Source: Dyella_B sp035277725 (lineage in GTDB: Bacteria > Pseudomonadota > Gammaproteobacteria > Xanthomonadales > Rhodanobacteraceae). Taken from it: 43,377 nt of DNA. The translations under genes were made by a program, and so were the position numbers. The notes beneath the pieces were generated by a model. That model was not told the origin of the DNA. It made no database searches and was given only the letters and a program-made list of their open reading frames with translations. The stretch spans positions 1 through 43,377 of the forward strand of contig NZ_DATEJY010000063.1 of NCBI RefSeq assembly GCF_035277725.1, written 5' to 3'. Shown here piece after piece: positions 16,974-24,969 of this stretch (the first letter of the stretch is position 1; each line of letters starts with the position of its first letter).

Positions 16974-17039
16974 AAACTGGTGGCCCATCGGGCAATAACG
17001 GATAAAGACCGCAACCCCCCGTGGCGTGAGAGGCATCAT
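16929..17039 (-). CDS. Possible small Cys/His-containing protein
   Basis: A 36-codon frame starting at the doubled ATG (17039) with a GGGG stretch just upstream that could be a ribosome binding site. The product has a CPMGH motif (Cys16, His20) and a second cysteine near the end (Cys35), a pattern that could bind a metal ion. I know no family for it. It is oriented towards mnmG and may lie in that gene's leader. Codon count is too low to judge coding bias, and no homologue can be checked here, so this is a weak call. A longer frame through the same DNA in another register (16739-17014) looks worse, being rich in Arg and Ser. Confidence 0.3.
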   Translation of the reverse strand: MMPLTPRGVAVFIRYCPMGHQFLAPGTTVILDSPCS

Positions 17040-17078
17040 CGCCCCGCACGTGTGAATATGAAGTGACTGAAACGCAAA

Positions 17079-17111
17079 TTTCTGTCGGCTAACGGCAACT
17101 GCTGACAGAAA
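17079..17111. promoter_or_regulatory. Inverted repeat, possible enhancer-binding site
   Basis: TTTCTGTC (17079-17086) and GACAGAAA (17104-17111) are exact inverted repeats 17 bases apart. The centre lies about 95 bases upstream of the predicted start of sigma-54 promoter 2, in the usual window for activators of RpoN promoters. The half-site TGTC/GACA resembles GlrR-type sites, but the spacing is 17, not 10, so I do not assign a protein. Confidence 0.4.
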
Positions 17112-17143
17112 AGGTCACAGCGTGATGTAAGCCAATGTGAAGA

Positions 17144-17159
17144 TGTGAACTGCATCACG
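17144..17159. promoter_or_regulatory. CRP/Clp-like binding site
   Basis: TGTGAACTGCATCACG fits the CRP/Clp consensus TGTGA-N6-TCACA at 9 of 10 positions. It ends 3 bases before the -24 box of sigma-54 promoter 2. At that place a bound CRP-family protein would more likely interfere with RpoN polymerase than help it. This is inference from sequence match alone. Confidence 0.45.
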
Positions 17160-17162
17160 CGA

Positions 17163-17178
17163 TGGCACGCCTGTTGCT
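17163..17178 (+). promoter_or_regulatory. Sigma-54 (-24/-12) promoter, site 2
   Basis: TGGCACGCCTGTTGCT is a full match to TGGCACG-N4-TTGCW, with GG and GC exactly 10 bases apart. The predicted RNA start is about 17189, 25 bases before the ATG of the 61-residue gene. This is the strongest promoter signal in the window. Confidence 0.8.
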
Positions 17179-17213
17179 CTGCATTCCATGCAACGCAGAG
17201 AAAGGGGTGTGTC

Positions 17214-17399
17214 ATGGATAGCAGTAACGAATTTGCACCGGTGTATTTGCGGCATGACTTGATGGTGGAAATCGGTCGCCTCGAAATGGCGATGGATCAC
17301 CTCGTCGAGCGCGATCCGGTCCAGCAAGAACAGCTTCGCCCGCGCATCGAATCGCGCATGAGTCATCTGATCAGCGAACTGGATCATCTTCCCGCTTGA
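17214..17399 (+). CDS. Small helical protein under sigma-54 control
   Basis: A 61-residue acidic protein (begins MDSSNEFAPVYLRHDLMVE). It is predicted to form two helices: LMVEIGRLEMAMDHLVER and an RPRIESRMSHLISELDHL stretch, joined by a Pro-containing turn. There is no signal peptide, membrane segment or cysteine. The ATG at 17214 is chosen because AAAGGGG lies at the right distance and the sigma-54 start is just upstream; the longer frame from 17145 would start before the promoter. I do not recognise the family. The helix-turn-helix hairpin shape with regular hydrophobic spacing suggests dimerisation or binding to a partner protein. It is flanked by its own promoter and terminator, so it is a single-gene unit. 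Confidence 0.65.
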   Translation: MDSSNEFAPVYLRHDLMVEIGRLEMAMDHLVERDPVQQEQLRPRIESRMSHLISELDHLPA

Positions 17400-17424
17400 C
17401 GGGATCTTCAAAATACCGCCTCGC

Positions 17425-17457
17425 AACGGCGACCACATCGGTCGCCGTTTGCGTTTT
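17425..17457 (+). terminator. Intrinsic terminator of the 61-residue gene
   Basis: AACGGCGACC and GGTCGCCGTT form a 10-bp stem with a 5-base loop, followed by TTGCGTTTT on +. It closes the small sigma-54 unit before the converging pepN gene. Confidence 0.75.
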
Positions 17458-20099
17458 CAACGCTGCAATACGTTGCCGGCGATTTCGCTCAAGTTAGGTG
17501 ACAGTCCCTCGCGTTGTACCAATCCTTCCAGCGCTTGCCGTGCTGCATGTCGGCGCACGGGTTCGAGCCGCTGCCAACCGTTGAACGCCGTGGCAAGCCG
17601 CGCGGCGATCTGCGGATTAAGCGCGTCCAGTTGTGCGAGACGTTCGGCGAGAAATTGATAGGCCGCGCCATCCACACGGTGGAATCCACTCGGATTGCCG
17701 CTGGCGAATGCGCCGAGCAGGGAGCGGGCACGATTGGGATTCTTCAGCGTAAAGGAGGGATCGCTTTCCAGCAGCTTGACGATGGCAAGCGCAGGCTCGC
17801 CCGGCACCTGCGCCTGCACGGTGAACCATTTGTCCAGCGCCAGCGGATTGTTCGCATAGCGTTCGCGGAAATGCGCCAGCGCTGTGGCTGCCTGCGGCGC
17901 GCGATGGCGCACCAGTACGCTGAGCGCGGCGAGGCGATCGGTCATGCCGGAGGCAGCATCGTACTGCTTGGCCGCCAATGCAAACGCTTGCTCGGCATCG
18001 ACCAGGGCCAGCAATTCAAGCACGCGCCGCTTCAGGCGGCGCTTCGCTTGGCTGGCGGCATCCAGTTGTGATGCTCCCGCATACGTGGCGAGGCTGCGAT
18101 AGCGTGCAAGCAAGTTCTCGATGCCGATCTGCTCGGCCAGGCGATGCTGCATGGCCTGGCGTTGCGCATGAATGCGTGCCGGATCCACTTCGCTCTGCCG
18201 ATCGGCAAACTCGATTTCGCCCGGCGGCGTCAGCAGATCAGCGAGCAACGCATCGTCGATCATTTCCTGCTGAAACAGAGCCGCCAATGCCTGCCGCCAC
18301 GCCTTGCACGCGGCGGAATCATCGCCGTCACGCGAGGTGTCGAAAGCCAGCATGGCCAATTGCTGTCCTGCTTCCCAACGGTTGAATCCATCCGCATCGT
18401 GCGTAAGCAGCAGCGCCAATTCGTCCGGTGTGTAATCACATTCCAGCACTACCGGCGCAGAAAAGCCGCGCAGCAGCGACGGCACGGGTGGCGATGGAAC
18501 TCGCTGGAATACGAAACGTTGGGACGGCCTGCTGAGCACGACAACCGTTTCGTTGCCATGCGCCTGGCCATCCAGATGCAGAGAAAGCATGTGGCCCTGG
18601 CGATCGAACAACGACAGCTTTACCGGAATGGGTACAGGCGCCTTTTCGACCTGGCCCGGCGTGGGGCGCATCTGCTGCGAAAGCGTGAGCGTGTATTCGT
18701 GCCGCGTGGCGTCGTACTCGCCCCTGGCTTGCAAGCGCGGCGTGCCTGCCTGCGCATACCAGGTGAGATACGGCGTCAGATCGATGTGATTGGCCTGTCC
18801 CAGCGCAGCCAGAAAATCTTCGATCGTCGCCGCCTGTCCATCGTGCCGCTCGAAATACAAATCCATGCCACGACGAAAACCTTCCTGCCCCAGCCGCCCG
18901 GCGATCATGCGCACCAGTTCCGAGCCTTTCTCGTACACCGTCGCGGTATAGAAATTGTTGATCTCGCGGTACTCGGCCGGACGCACCGGATGCGCCAGCG
19001 GGCCAGCATCTTCCGGAAATTGCGTGCGGCGTAGCAAGGCCACATCTTCGATGCGCTTCAAGGCCGCGGAGTTCATGTCCGCAGAAAATTGCTGTTCGCG
19101 AAATACCGTAAGGCCTTCCTTGAGGGATAGCTGGAACCAGTCGCGACAGGTGACGCGGTTGCCGGTCCAGTTATGGAAATATTCGTGCGCGACGACTGCT
19201 TCCACGGCGCGGTATTCGTCGTCCGTGCTGGTGTCCGGATCGGCCAGCAGGAACTTCGCGTTGAAAATATTCAGCCCCTTGTTCTCCATTGCGCCCATGT
19301 TGAAGTCGTGGGTGGCGACGACATGGAACACATCCAGATCGAAGTTGCGGCCATAGGCGCGTTCGTCCCAGCGCATCGAGCGTTCCAGTGCGTCGAGCGC
19401 GTAATGGCAGCAGTCGATCACGTTGGCTTCGGACCAGATCACCAGTTTCACCTTGCGCCCATCGGCCGTGATGTAGTCGCGCTGGATGTTCTCCAGGCGC
19501 CCGGCCACCAACGCAAACAGATAACAGGGCTTGGGATGCGGATCCACGAATCGCGCCCAATGCCGTCCATGGGGTAGCTCGCCGCCGCCTGCGGGGTTGC
19601 CGCCCGCCAACAGCACGGGAAAGCGTTCGCGATCGGCCCGCAAGGTCACCGTATAGCGTGCGAGCACATCCGGACGATCGGGAAAAAATGTGATGTGCCG
19701 GAAACCTTCCGCTTCACACTGCGTCAACAGAAAACCATGCTCGCGCGAACCGGACAGGTACAAGCCCTCCAGCGTGGTATTGGCCGCAGGCTGCACGCGC
19801 ACGCGTGTTTCCAGCGCGCTGCCGTCGCGTGCGCCATGGATTTCCAGTACGCCTTTCTCAAAGCGATAGTCGCCGGCATCAAGTGCACGGCCGTCGAGCG
19901 AAATCGCCAACAGTTCCAACCCTTCACCATCCAGCCGCAGTGGCGCCGGCTGATGTGGATCGCTGCGTAGCGTGAGGCGCGAAGAAACTTCGGTCGTGTC
20001 GATCCCCAGGTCGATGTCCAGTTCGATGGTGTCCACCGACCATGCCGGAGGCTGATAGTCGCGCAAGTGGATCGGAGCAGTTTCGCTGACGAGGTTCAT
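17457..20099 (-). CDS. pepN: Aminopeptidase N
   Basis: An 880-residue M1 metallopeptidase (870 in E. coli PepN). Zinc-binding HEYFH (305-309) with downstream Glu328, and the substrate-binding GAMEN motif (269-273), are intact. The C-terminal helical superhelix is full length. PepN removes N-terminal residues from peptides in the cytoplasm and takes part in late protein turnover. Start ATG at 20099; the region before it is short and shared with the divergent galM gene. The 3' end faces the terminator at 17425-17457. Confidence 0.97.
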   Translation of the reverse strand: MNLVSETAPIHLRDYQPPAWSVDTIELDIDLGIDTTEVSSRLTLRSDPHQPAPLRLDGEGLELLAISLDGRALDAGDYRFEKGVLEIHGARDGSALETRVRVQPAANTTLEGLYLSGSREHGFLLTQCEAEGFRHITFFPDRPDVLARYTVTLRADRERFPVLLAGGNPAGGGELPHGRHWARFVDPHPKPCYLFALVAGRLENIQRDYITADGRKVKLVIWSEANVIDCCHYALDALERSMRWDERAYGRNFDLDVFHVVATHDFNMGAMENKGLNIFNAKFLLADPDTSTDDEYRAVEAVVAHEYFHNWTGNRVTCRDWFQLSLKEGLTVFREQQFSADMNSAALKRIEDVALLRRTQFPEDAGPLAHPVRPAEYREINNFYTATVYEKGSELVRMIAGRLGQEGFRRGMDLYFERHDGQAATIEDFLAALGQANHIDLTPYLTWYAQAGTPRLQARGEYDATRHEYTLTLSQQMRPTPGQVEKAPVPIPVKLSLFDRQGHMLSLHLDGQAHGNETVVVLSRPSQRFVFQRVPSPPVPSLLRGFSAPVVLECDYTPDELALLLTHDADGFNRWEAGQQLAMLAFDTSRDGDDSAACKAWRQALAALFQQEMIDDALLADLLTPPGEIEFADRQSEVDPARIHAQRQAMQHRLAEQIGIENLLARYRSLATYAGASQLDAASQAKRRLKRRVLELLALVDAEQAFALAAKQYDAASGMTDRLAALSVLVRHRAPQAATALAHFRERYANNPLALDKWFTVQAQVPGEPALAIVKLLESDPSFTLKNPNRARSLLGAFASGNPSGFHRVDGAAYQFLAERLAQLDALNPQIAARLATAFNGWQRLEPVRRHAARQALEGLVQREGLSPNLSEIAGNVLQR

Positions 20100-20169
20100 G
20101 TGCAGGAGCCAGTGAAGAATCGAGATATCTCAGGCTAACATGAGGCACTTTGGTCGACAGGACAAGCGA

Positions 20170-21174
20170 ATGAGCGGATTCAGTCTCGAAAAGGTCCGGT
20201 GGGGCGAGCATGACATCGTCGTCTTATGCGATGCCAAGCACGGTCGCCGCGCCAGCGTGGCCCATCGTGGTGCGAATCTGGTCGCGCTCGAGCAAACGAC
20301 GGATGGCACGACGCATGCGCTGATTGATGGCTACCGCGATGCCGGCGAGCTGGAACGCAGCCAGAGCGCGCGTTCCGCGATCATGGCGCCGTTCGCCAAT
20401 CGCATTGCGGAGGCCCGCTACGACTTCGACGGCACGACCCATGACATGCAGCCTGGCGTGGAAACGCAGCGTGGCATTCGACACGGCTTTGTGCGCACGC
20501 TGGATTTCGACGTCGCCAACCAGCACGCTGATGCGCACGGCGCACACGTCACCTTAACCACCTCGGTCATTCGTCCCGGCGTGTTCCCAGGCTATCCGTT
20601 CGCGATCGATCTGGCGGTTACCTACACGCTCGATGCAAAGGGGCTGTCGCTGGCGGTGAGCATGCGCAATGTCGGTAGCGATGCCGCGCCATGCTTCTTC
20701 GGATGGCATCCGTATTTCCGTTTCGATGGCAGCGAGTTGGATACGTGGGAGTTGCAGGTGCCGGCCACCCAGCTGGTGCGTACCTCGCTCGAGCTGATTC
20801 CGCTGCCGGGCGCGGAGGCGTTCCTGCCGTTGGAGCAGGCACCGAAAGAACTGGATTTCCGCACGTCCCGGCCCATCGGCGCGGTGAAAATCGACAATGC
20901 TTTTGCCGGCCTCGTGCCCGATACCGATGGCCGCGTGCGCACGCGTTTGCGCGATCCAGCCAGCGGCCTGCGCATCAGCATGTGGCAGGAGCATGGCGTG
21001 GTGCTGGTGTTTACGGCCGATACGGTAAGCCGCGATGTGCGTCGCGCCGTGGCGATGGAGCCGATGGAAAGCCTGTCCAACGCCTTCAATCGCGCCGATT
21101 GCGCGGATGCCATTCGGCTGGAGGCCGGTGCTGAGCGTGTATTCCGCTGCGGTGTGGAGATCGATCGCACATGA
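20170..21174 (+). CDS. Aldose 1-epimerase (galactose mutarotase family)
   Basis: A 334-residue protein of the GalM-like beta-sandwich family. It shows the conserved NRI segment (IMAPFANRIAEARY), a catalytic-type histidine in HGFVR, and GWHPYFRF, which includes the second conserved histidine. It interconverts alpha and beta anomers of a hexose or related sugar; the exact sugar is not clear. I use the ATG at 20170 (AGGACAAGCGA before it); an ATG at 20140 would add ten residues. Its stop overlaps the start of the PLP enzyme gene by ATGA, so they are cotranscribed although no shared pathway is obvious. Confidence 0.88.
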   Translation: MSGFSLEKVRWGEHDIVVLCDAKHGRRASVAHRGANLVALEQTTDGTTHALIDGYRDAGELERSQSARSAIMAPFANRIAEARYDFDGTTHDMQPGVETQRGIRHGFVRTLDFDVANQHADAHGAHVTLTTSVIRPGVFPGYPFAIDLAVTYTLDAKGLSLAVSMRNVGSDAAPCFFGWHPYFRFDGSELDTWELQVPATQLVRTSLELIPLPGAEAFLPLEQAPKELDFRTSRPIGAVKIDNAFAGLVPDTDGRVRTRLRDPASGLRISMWQEHGVVLVFTADTVSRDVRRAVAMEPMESLSNAFNRADCADAIRLEAGAERVFRCGVEIDRT

Positions 21175-22121
21175 ACGTGCAGCTGCCTACTTTCGAAGAC
21201 ATTCATGACGCAGCTGCGCGCATTGCGCCGTATGCAGTAGTCACGCCGGTGTTGCGCAACACGGCGCTGGATGCCTTGGCTGGCGCCGAGCTGCATTTCA
21301 AATGCGAAAACCTGCAACGTGGTGGTGCGTTCAAATTTCGTGGTGCCTGCAACGCGGTGTGGTCGTTGATGGAAGACGAGGCACGCTGCGGCGTCGTCAC
21401 GCATTCATCCGGCAATCACGGCAATGCATTGGCGATGGCAGCCGTGACACGCGGTATTGCGGCGCACGTGGTGGTGCCCGAAGGTGCCGTTCGCGCCAAG
21501 CTGGCGGCGATCGAGCAGGCTGGCGCGACGATCCATCGCTGCGCCGCCACCCAGGCTGCGCGAGAAGCCAAGGCCGCCGAGGTGCAACAGGCAACCGGCG
21601 CAGTCATGGTGCACCCGTATGCGAATGCGCGCGTCATGGCAGGGCAGGGCACGGCTGTGTTGGAACTGCTGCGGCAGAGCGAGGAACTGGACACCATCAT
21701 CACACCGGTCGGCGGTGGCGGCCTGCTCTCCGGCTGCGCGATTGCCGCACATGGTTTAAAGCCGGCGGTCGACATGGTCGGTGCTGAGCCCGCTGGTGCG
21801 GCAGATGCGGCGGCCTCGCTTGCGCGCGGCGCGCGTGTCGAGCATTTCACGCCGGACACGATTTGCGATGGTTTGCGCGCACTGGTTGGTGAACCGAACC
21901 TGGTTGCCTTGCGCGAGCATCGCATCACGATAATCACGGTCAGCGATGAAGAAACCATTGCCGCGATGAAGCTGCTTTGGCAACACCTCAAGCTGACGGT
22001 GGAAGTATCAAGCGCCACCGTATTGGCGGCCATCCTCAAGCAGCGCGAGCGTTTTGCCGTGCGTCGGGTCGGCCTCGTGCTCACCGGTGGCAATGTCGAT
22101 CTCGACGCGTTGCCGTGGTGA
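21171..22121 (+). CDS. PLP-dependent serine/threonine dehydratase or serine racemase-like
   Basis: A 316-residue fold-type II PLP enzyme. The Schiff-base lysine is Lys55 in GGAFKFRGA. The phosphate/substrate loop is SSGNHGNALA and the cofactor-phosphate glycine loop is GGGGLLSG. There is no C-terminal ACT domain, unlike the biosynthetic threonine deaminase at 34830-36389. Length and motifs fit catabolic threonine/serine dehydratase or serine racemase; sequence alone does not separate these. It is translationally coupled to galM. No allosteric site is visible. Confidence 0.85.
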   Translation: MNVQLPTFEDIHDAAARIAPYAVVTPVLRNTALDALAGAELHFKCENLQRGGAFKFRGACNAVWSLMEDEARCGVVTHSSGNHGNALAMAAVTRGIAAHVVVPEGAVRAKLAAIEQAGATIHRCAATQAAREAKAAEVQQATGAVMVHPYANARVMAGQGTAVLELLRQSEELDTIITPVGGGGLLSGCAIAAHGLKPAVDMVGAEPAGAADAAASLARGARVEHFTPDTICDGLRALVGEPNLVALREHRITIITVSDEETIAAMKLLWQHLKLTVEVSSATVLAAILKQRERFAVRRVGLVLTGGNVDLDALPW

Positions 22122-22321
22122 GGCAAACGGGGACAGGTGCGTGAGTGCACGTAAATCTCTCGCGCCACGTCACAGATCACACACGGCCACATTTGCTTAA
22201 CCAAAAACCGACGCGTCATTCAACGCTGCACTGAAAAAGTCCCGCCACGTTTTCGACCTAACCCGGCGCCGGCTGCATGGCTGGCGCCGCTTCGATACGT
22301 CCAACGCTGGAGGGAGCCATC

Positions 22322-23233
22322 ATGCCGTCGTCGATGATCGATCTGGACCACCCGCGCAAGAATGCCATCACCGTCATGCAAGCCAGCGTGCCGGTCGAGC
22401 TATGGCAGCAGAACGCCGATTTCGTCAAACACTTGAGGGAAGTCATCGCCGCGCATCCGGTCACCCGGCATGTGGCGATCGAGGTGCTGGGCCGTGGTGA
22501 ACTGGATGCTGCTTCCATGCGCCGTATCCATCTGGAATACCGCCATGCCACCGTGCAGGTCTTTACCGATGCCTTGCTGGCAGCACAGATGCAGACGCGG
22601 CAGTTGGAACCGCGCTTGCAAGCCGGCGCCAAACTTGCGCCCCGCTTTCTGATCACGTTGAACGATCTGGACGAGTTCGGCTTTCGTCCCGGCAGCGATG
22701 CGGACGGCTATTACCGCGGCAATCCGGTGTACGCGCACTATCCCTTGTTCGAACGTGTGCTCGACGATTACGGCATCACGCAGGCAGAGCGCAAAGCCTA
22801 CGCGCCCAGCCGCATCGCGCGCGCCGTGCGCTCGTTCCTGGAGCGCAGTTATCGCAATTACTTGGACGTGACGGCATTGCTGGCGGTTGCCGAAGAGGAA
22901 GTCGTATTGTTCAGCCCGCCCCTGCGGGCGGCTACCAAAGCGTTGAATATCGACGTCAACGATGGCTATTACTTCGTGCATGGCGTCAGCAGCGACGACA
23001 CCGCCGAAGCTGCCGATGACGATCACGAAAACGACCTGTGGTTGATCCTTACGCAAGCACTGCTGCCGGATCAGTACACGCGCATCGAAACCCTTTGCTT
23101 GCAATATTGCGAGCTATGGGGTCGCTTCTGGACCTTCCAGATGAGCCGGGCCACGTCGCGGCGGCGAGTGCGGCGCACCCATCAGTCAACGCATACCTCC
23201 GTCGTAGGCAGCGAGCACTGGGTCGCATTTTGA
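22322..23233 (+). CDS. Haem-oxygenase-fold, possible di-iron protein
   Basis: A 303-residue all-helical protein. It contains an H-x-E-x2-H cluster (His70, Glu72, His75), an acidic EEE segment (191-193) and a late HG..DD region (His220, Asp225/226, His235). This recalls haem-oxygenase-like di-iron oxidases and the 'iron-containing redox enzyme' family related to TenA/PqqC. I infer the fold from this pattern; the ligands cannot be fixed without a model. The C-terminal 25 residues are basic and probably disordered. The ATG at 22322 has a strong GGAGG site. It stands 200 bases after the PLP enzyme gene, so it may have its own promoter, and it precedes the ACT-V4R gene. Confidence 0.6.
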   Translation: MPSSMIDLDHPRKNAITVMQASVPVELWQQNADFVKHLREVIAAHPVTRHVAIEVLGRGELDAASMRRIHLEYRHATVQVFTDALLAAQMQTRQLEPRLQAGAKLAPRFLITLNDLDEFGFRPGSDADGYYRGNPVYAHYPLFERVLDDYGITQAERKAYAPSRIARAVRSFLERSYRNYLDVTALLAVAEEEVVLFSPPLRAATKALNIDVNDGYYFVHGVSSDDTAEAADDDHENDLWLILTQALLPDQYTRIETLCLQYCELWGRFWTFQMSRATSRRRVRRTHQSTHTSVVGSEHWVAF

Positions 23234-23455
23234 AGGCGCCGGTAGGTGCGTGCCTGTCATGAGCGCGTAGCCGATGTGTCACTGGAGATACATCGGCCGT
23301 ACGTGCAGGAAGCCACAAGCGCAAACGCATGGTGCGCGATGCAATCGCTACCTGCGCACGAGGATTTTTTGATGCCAATCACGGCTGCAAATCCAAAAAT
23401 CGCTCATCCTGACAACGTAACCTGTGTCACCCAGCATCGAGCAACAGGGGGGCCT

Positions 23456-24223
23456 ATGATCGAGCTGGAAATCCAGGTGCTCTCCGATCGGAGGGAGGGC
23501 CTGGTGATGGAACTTGGGCAAGTGATTGCCGCGCATCGCTATGCATTGCTACGCCAGCGCCTGACCCAAGACCGGCGCGGCGCGTGGCTGTCGATGGTGG
23601 TGCGTGGTCCTTCCGAACAGCGTTTTGCGCTGGAGGAAATGTTGGGATCGCATAACCGCGTGCTGAGCTTTGAAGCGGCACTTTGCGACGAAGCGAGCGC
23701 GATTTCCATGGCGCCACGATCAATGCAGCCTGCTTTCACGCCTGAGCTCAGGCGCGAGCCGGAGCAGATCGTCGTGGCGCCGGACCTTGAGCAGGTCGAG
23801 CAGATCCTGCCCAGGCTGACCGGGAATTTTCCAGACATCTATCCCTGGCTAAGGGTGTTGGAAAGCAGCGTGGCGAGTCCCGCGCGCGAGCCGTCGCTGT
23901 TCCTGGCTGGCCGGCGTGCCGGCGCATGGGTCTACAAGCGCGATTACGCCACCAACGCACCCTTGAACCTGGGTGATGCGATCAGGCGTGTCGCCGTGCC
24001 CGCCATGCAGCAGATTGCCCAGATCGAACAGCGCGGGGTGCATGTGCACGTGCTCAACTGCCCGCTATGCGCACCGAGCGGCCAATCCGGCTGCCGGTTC
24101 TACGGCGGCTACCTCGAAGGCTTGCTGGGTGCGGCGGTGGTGGCGGGCAAGAAGGTGCGCATCAGGCATCTCAGCTGCAGAAGTGCCGGCGCCGCGCAAT
24201 GCAGTCTGGAAATCGCGCACTGA
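23456..24223 (+). CDS. ACT-like and V4R (4-vinyl reductase) domain protein
   Basis: A 255-residue protein. Residues 1-75 look like an ACT-type sensor domain (GcvR-like strand-helix pattern). Residues about 150-255 form a V4R domain with its cysteine set: Cys202, Cys205 and Cys213, then Cys241 and Cys249 around a GAAQC motif. V4R domains bind small hydrocarbons, porphyrin-like compounds or metals. Here the domain is joined to a ligand sensor and not to a DNA-binding domain. The ATG at 23456 has a run of six G upstream. Another start at 23372 would add 28 residues of unlikely sequence, and the frame from 23246 is non-coding in style. Function unknown. Confidence 0.75.
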   Translation: MIELEIQVLSDRREGLVMELGQVIAAHRYALLRQRLTQDRRGAWLSMVVRGPSEQRFALEEMLGSHNRVLSFEAALCDEASAISMAPRSMQPAFTPELRREPEQIVVAPDLEQVEQILPRLTGNFPDIYPWLRVLESSVASPAREPSLFLAGRRAGAWVYKRDYATNAPLNLGDAIRRVAVPAMQQIAQIEQRGVHVHVLNCPLCAPSGQSGCRFYGGYLEGLLGAAVVAGKKVRIRHLSCRSAGAAQCSLEIAH

Positions 24224-24270
24224 GTTGGCGGTATCCTGCGCATCCTTGATCAGGATGAAAAGGGGATACC

Positions 24271-24852
24271 GTGGCGACGACGCGACTACGCTGCCATTGG
24301 GCAGCCGATGGCGAACTGATGCAGGCCTACCACGATAGCGAGTGGGGCATTCCGCTGCACGATGACCGGAGTCTGTTCGAGTTCCTGTGCCTGGAAGGCG
24401 CGCAGGCAGGTCTGTCATGGCGCACCGTATTGCACAAGCGCGATCACTACCGCCGTGCGTTCCACGGTTTCGACATCGCCCGTGTGGCGGCGATGAAGGA
24501 TCGCGAGCTGGAAAAGCTGCTGCTCGATCCGGGCTTGATCCGCAACCGCCTCAAGATCACCTCCGTGCGCGACAACGCCAAGGCGGCGCTGGACGTGATC
24601 GAGGAGCACGGCAGCCTGGATGCCTATCTCTGGTCGTTCGTCGACGGCAAGCCGGTCCGCAATAACTGGCGTACCCGCGCCGAGGTGCCGGCCAGCACCC
24701 AGGTCTCCGACCAGATGAGCAAGTCACTGAAAAAGCGCGGCTTCCGCTTTGTCGGCACCACCATCTGCTATGCCTTCATGCAGGCGACCGGCATGGTCAA
24801 CGATCACCTGGTGGAATGCTTCCGGCACAAGGCATGCGCCAGCAAGCGTTGA
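24271..24852 (+). CDS. tag: DNA-3-methyladenine glycosylase I
   Basis: A 193-residue protein matching Tag (187 in E. coli). It has the N-terminal RCHW and HDSEWG motifs, FEFLCLEGAQAGLSW with the conserved Glu in the active-site helix, and zinc ligands Cys8, His21 and a C-terminal H-x3-C (DHLVEC). The enzyme removes 3-methyladenine from alkylated DNA in base excision repair. It starts with GTG at 24271, with a GGGG site upstream. A REP doublet begins 6 bases after the stop. Confidence 0.96.
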   Translation: MATTRLRCHWAADGELMQAYHDSEWGIPLHDDRSLFEFLCLEGAQAGLSWRTVLHKRDHYRRAFHGFDIARVAAMKDRELEKLLLDPGLIRNRLKITSVRDNAKAALDVIEEHGSLDAYLWSFVDGKPVRNNWRTRAEVPASTQVSDQMSKSLKKRGFRFVGTTICYAFMQATGMVNDHLVECFRHKACASKR

Positions 24853-24858
24853 GCATCC

Positions 24859-24924
24859 GTAGGCTGGGATGAAATCCCAGCATTGGGGAGTTCGAGAAAA
24901 GCTGGGATTAGCATCCCAGCCTAC
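24859..24924. repeat. REP doublet, type A
   Basis: Two inverted copies: GTAGGCTGGGATGAAATCCC at the left and a matching copy ending CATCCCAGCCTAC at the right. Each copy begins with the GTAG head seen in REP elements served by RAYT transposases, and has its own small stem (TGGGAT/ATCCCA). It lies between tag and the LptA-like gene. It can form a long cruciform or RNA hairpin. Confidence 0.85.
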
Positions 24925-24969
24925 GAGATCAATAGAATGTCGCCACACTGGACCATGGAGTCGTTGCAC

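Noticed and set aside
17079..17111. GlrR (QseF) binding site
   Set aside because: The half-sites TGTC and GACA are present but 17 bases apart, where GlrR sites have 10.
17214..17399. Resemblance of the 61-residue protein to Spo0E-type two-helix phosphatases
   Set aside because: Only general helix spacing agrees. The SQ-x-LD signature of Spo0E is missing, so I do not use the name.
23246..23455. N-terminal extension of the ACT-V4R protein
   Set aside because: Residues upstream of the ATG at 23456 look non-coding, and the ACT-like domain begins right at that ATG. The start at 23372 has a GAGG site and remains possible.
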